Source of the DNA: Polyrhizophydium stewartii
Lineage: Eukaryota > Chytridiomycota > Chytridiomycetes > Rhizophydiales
Length of the DNA stretch: 11,085 bases
Direction: 5' to 3'
Assembly (NCBI GenBank): GCA_027604665.1
Contig: JADGIZ010000617.1
Location: 1-11,085, forward strand
Shown: positions 8,482 through 11,085 of the stretch, one piece after another
How positions within the stretch are numbered: the first letter of the stretch is position 1
Layout of the letters: the number at the start of each line of letters is the position of its first letter
Position numbers and translations under genes: made by a program
Notes under the pieces: model-generated
Databases searched by the model: none
Told to the model about the DNA's origin: nothing
The model's input: only the letters and a program-made list of their open reading frames with translations

Positions 8482-8577
8482 CATGGGGCCGGATGGAATG
8501 AATGCATTGCGTGGACAAAGATGTGATTGCAGGTCTCGGCATCGCAGAAGCTGACGCAGGTATGAGGTGCAAGCCCG
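8482..8577. terminator. Shared 96-bp 3' gap, convergent genes
   Basis: The DCAF4-like stop (8481, plus) and the TIM21-like stop (8578, minus) are 96 bp apart. Transcripts with ordinary 3' UTRs must overlap in antisense. No AATAAA is present; AATGAA at 8497 (+) is the nearest plus-strand variant. Confidence 0.5.
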
Positions 8578-9567
8578 TCAGCTGCTCGGTTTGGACGGCG
8601 GCCACACCAATCTTGTTAGCGAGCCAAGCCCAAAGATGCTCGCGAGCGCAGTCGACGCCGGCTTGGGCGTGCTGTCAAAGACGACGATGCGGCGCTGGTT
8701 GACAAAGACTTCGATCAGCTGCAGGTCCCAGCGGCCGGTCGGACCGGCCGCCTCGCCATCGGTGCGCTCCGTCGCCTGGATATGCACCGTGCCAAGGCCG
8801 TCGGCGCCGTTGACATACGATCGGATCACGAGTGTCTTGCCGCCCGTCCTGGGATCCGTCGTAAAGGCATAGTTGAGCGTGCGGCTCCCGCGACGGCCCG
8901 CTTCGGATGGATGCGACAGCATCACCGTCAGCGGCTCGCCGAGCGCCGCCTGGAGCGCCGAAGACTCGAGGAGGTGGTCGGATGCCCGCTCGTACACGAC
9001 CCACGCCTGGTTGCTCTGCATCAGCTCCGCGACGGCCATGTACAGCGCCGTGCCTGCCGCGCGCATCCGGCGTGCAGCAGTGCATAGGGCGACACGCCCG
9101 CAGGCCGCAGCAGCAGTCAGCTACCTGGCGAGCGAGCAGCCCGCGGCAGCGCCGACCGCTCACCGAGCACGCCGACGCCTGCGACAACGATGCCGGCGTA
9201 TGCCAGCGACTTGCTTGCGTGGACGGCTGGCGCCGCGCACGGTGCCCGCCGAGCGCCGTAGGGGTCCAAAGCCAGTGCCGGCCGCCAGACGTCTCCGTCA
9301 GCGGTCGTGGTGCATCGCCCAGCTCGCCGATCGAAACCCACCACGCTGGCTGGCTGTCATCTCTGCCCACCGCAGCCCGTCCGTGTCGTGCCAGCGACGG
9401 CCGGTGCGCCAATGGGGCGGCCGAGGTGCGCTGCCGCCAGCGACAGGTGTGATGCGTCCTATTGCGACGTTGCGGAGAGGTACAAGGATACGCAGCGGCG
9501 CGCGGAGTCGCAGAGGCGTCATGGGTCGGTGTCGCTGTGTTCGTGGCAAAGCCGAGCTCGTTGCCAT
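8578..9567 (-). CDS. TIM21-like subunit of the mitochondrial TIM23 translocase
   Basis: Three exons: 9567-9342, 9226-9164, 9053-8578; 254 residues; introns 115 and 110 nt, both phase 1. TIM21 is a single-pass inner-membrane protein that links the TIM23 presequence translocase to TOM and to respiratory-chain assembly. The N-terminus is a likely mitochondrial presequence, rich in Arg and poor in acidic residues (MTPLRLRAPLRILVPLRN after 15 leading residues). The transmembrane helix is at about 82-104 (SLAYAGIVVAGVGVLGTALYMAV). The intermembrane-space domain has the family order: YERASDHL, ALGEPL, GTVHIQATE then RWDLQLIEVFV and QRRIVVFDS, matching human GTVHAQVKE, EYDFRYIFVEI and PRRTIIIED. There is a 27-residue Ser/Pro tail beyond the usual end. 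Start ATG 9567 is the first in frame; ATG 9522 is also possible and leaves a cleaner presequence. Exon 1's donor could be at 9341 or 9344. Confidence 0.82.
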
Positions 9568-9814
9568 CTGGCTGACGTGACCGCCGTCAGCAAGCGTCAC
9601 ACGTCAATCCCGTGGTCTCGCGGGGGCTGCCATCTCCTGCGGATCTTGGTGCTCAGCCAATTCCTCCCTCCACTGCCACGCCCGCCCTCGTTGCCCGGCC
9701 CGCTCGCCGTCACAGCCGGGGCAGCGCGCTGGCCTCGGTGTCCGTTGGAGTGCATCACCAGTGTTCCGCGATGGCAGAGAATGCGGATAAACGCTGCGGC
9801 GAGCATCTGGCCTT
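9568..9814 (-). promoter_or_regulatory. Gap between RAD51D-like stop and TIM21-like start
   Basis: These 247 nt must hold the RAD51D-like 3' end and the TIM21-like promoter. A TATA-like ATAAAA (minus strand, about 9813-9818) overlaps the RAD51D-like stop codon. A CTGAC plus GTCAG pair directly before ATG 9567 looks like a branch site and acceptor, so a 5' UTR intron is possible. A minus-strand ORF from ATG 9806 begins MLAAAFIRILCHRG, which resembles a presequence, but I could not join it in phase to the TIM21 exons. Confidence 0.35.
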
Positions 9815-11085
9815 TTATGTGCGCCGCGACGAAGAGCACAGCACCTCGGTGCCGCTGACGAACAGGTCGCAGCGCTCGCCAAGCCGCTGAGCGCGGCCGG
9901 TTGCGCCGCTGCGTCAGCGCCGCCATGCAGCCAGATCCCCGCCTTCACGCCCCTTCCAGCGGCGCGGCATCGGCTGCGCACCTGCTTGGACGGCCCGTCG
10001 AGCAGCTCGACATGGTTCCTGACCACACGCACGGGGTCGCCGGCCGGCCCCGCCATCGTCAGCGCCAGCTGCTCGGCGATCGCAGCGCTGGCGGCTGCAT
10101 CGTGGTCATAGACGCGATACAGCGCCGCGCGGCCGTCGTCGTGCGACTGCGTGAAGAACAGCCGGAACGTGGGAACGGCGTCCCACATGGCGCCGAGCGC
10201 GGGCTTGGTCATGGTCTCGCGCGACCCGGCCGTGCTGGGCACCAGATCCGCCGCAGCCGGCTGGTTGCCCGGCGGCTCCTGGCTGTCGGGCTGCGTGTCC
10301 TGGAACCCCGCCGACACGGACGTGTTGACCGCCTTTGCGGTGCGTCAGCGCCGTGGCCGTCCAAACGCAGCGCTCAAGCGCACGAGAGCACTCGCCACAA
10401 CGGGGATCATCACGGCCCGCGCGATCTCGATCAGCAGCTCGGCAAAGGTCCCCATGGTGGCGAAGCCTGGGAGAGCAAGCGGTCAGCACACCATCGCATG
10501 CCTCGCATCGCACGGCCGCCTGCAGCCCGCACCGCCCTGGCCGACGATCGGCGACAGCAGCTGGCCGACAGAGTCGACGATGATCAGGCTGGGCCGTGCC
10601 GGCGGCGCGCGCTGCGCCGCGGCCGTTCCGGCGGCGGCTGCTGCTGTCCCCCAGCTTCCCAGAACCGACTCGAGGAAGCCGACGGCGGCAAAGACCGAGA
10701 AGCAGCGCACATGCTGGATGCGCGACAACGCCTCGTGCGGGTCCTGGCGGGAGTGCGGGCGGTGAGCTGCTTGGCCGATGCACGGCGGCAGCACCGCATG
10801 CGAGCGATCCGCACCAGATCGCTGCGCAGCAGCGGCCGCAGTGTCGCCGAAGACGTCAGCATCGACAGCACCCTGCCCGCCGAGAACGACCCTCCAGAGT
10901 CAACAAAGACGACCGTCGTGTCGCTGCGTGCGCCAACCGTCGCAGCAGTGATGAAGTGGCACATCTGCACAGGCGTGGGCTTGTCAGCTGTGCCGTGCCG
11001 AGCTGGCAGCCCAGCGGGCAGCGGCGGCATCGCCGACCTGCGTCTTGCCGGACGCCGCAACGCCGGCCAGCTCGACGATCTCGCC
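9815..11085 (-). CDS. RAD51D-like recombination ATPase (N-terminus outside window)
   Basis: Visible exons: 11085-11038, 10964-10815, 10743-10533, 10466-10399, 10332-9982, 9886-9815, giving 299 residues plus stop; the part before Walker A (about 100 residues in human RAD51D) lies beyond the window. RAD51 paralogues assist RAD51 filaments in homologous recombination. Walker A is GVAASGKTQ (exon 1), followed by VVFVDSGGSFSAGRVLSML (human VLYVDSNGGLTASRLLQLL), ALSRIQHVRCFSVF (human ALRRIQVVHAFDIF), Walker B LIIVDSVGQLLSPIVG (human VVVVDSVTAVVSPLLG) and KPALGAMWDAVPTFRLFF (human KPALGRSWSFVPSTRILL), a RAD51D hallmark. The last exon, RCDLFVSGTEVL, fits the usual RAD51-family terminal strand. Introns are 66-95 nt with consistent phases; the first donor (GTCGGC) is atypical. 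A roughly 40-residue Pro/Gln/Ala-rich insertion precedes KPALG. It lies upstream of TIM21 on the same strand. Confidence 0.85.

Noticed and set aside
1..11085. CRISPR array, insertion sequence, transposon or phage content
   Set aside because: No direct-repeat arrays, terminal inverted repeats or transposase-like frames were found; repeats are limited to short homopolymer, GT and CAG tracts.

Overview
The window is nuclear DNA from a GC-rich eukaryote with compact, intron-rich genes. It holds six protein-coding genes, all split by short introns (most 55-115 nt). Five can be named by comparing spliced translations with remembered family sequences; the sixth is unrecognised. The evidence for a eukaryote is that reading frames change exactly at GT...AG boundaries, that most introns carry a CTGAC/CTGAT/CTCAC-like branch site, and that the gene set is eukaryote-specific. 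The mix (a NELF-A-like protein, a RAD51D-type recombinase, a DCAF4-type WD protein, TIM21 and an animal-PLB1-type GDSL lipase) with short introns suggests an opisthokont. My best guess is an early-diverging, zoosporic-type fungus, but this is inference and the species cannot be named from sequence alone.

Layout. 1-350: upstream region of gene 1. 351-2570 (+): NELF-A-like pausing factor, six exons. 2571-3119: C-rich intergenic leader. 3120-4557 (+): unrecognised protein with a four-cysteine cluster, coiled coil and basic C-terminus; its middle exon structure is unresolved. 4558-4863: 3' region between convergent genes. 6260-4864 (-): secreted GDSL phospholipase B-like enzyme, two exons. 6294-8481 (+): DCAF4-like WD-repeat protein, six exons; its start codon lies only 33 bp from the divergent lipase start. 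9567-8578 (-): TIM21-like subunit of the mitochondrial inner-membrane translocase, three exons; its stop lies 96 bp from the DCAF4 stop, tail to tail. >11085-9815 (-): RAD51D-like recombination ATPase, six exons visible, N-terminus outside the window.

The genes do not form a pathway. They are housekeeping or regulatory genes for transcription elongation control, ubiquitin ligase substrate reception, mitochondrial import, homologous recombination and phospholipid hydrolysis, packed closely. I see no mobile element, CRISPR array, tRNA or rRNA. The points of most interest are the NELF-A-like gene with a long charged-helix insertion, the unrecognised Cys/coiled-coil protein, the very tight divergent promoter, and an unusually uniform GTG-type splice-donor code.
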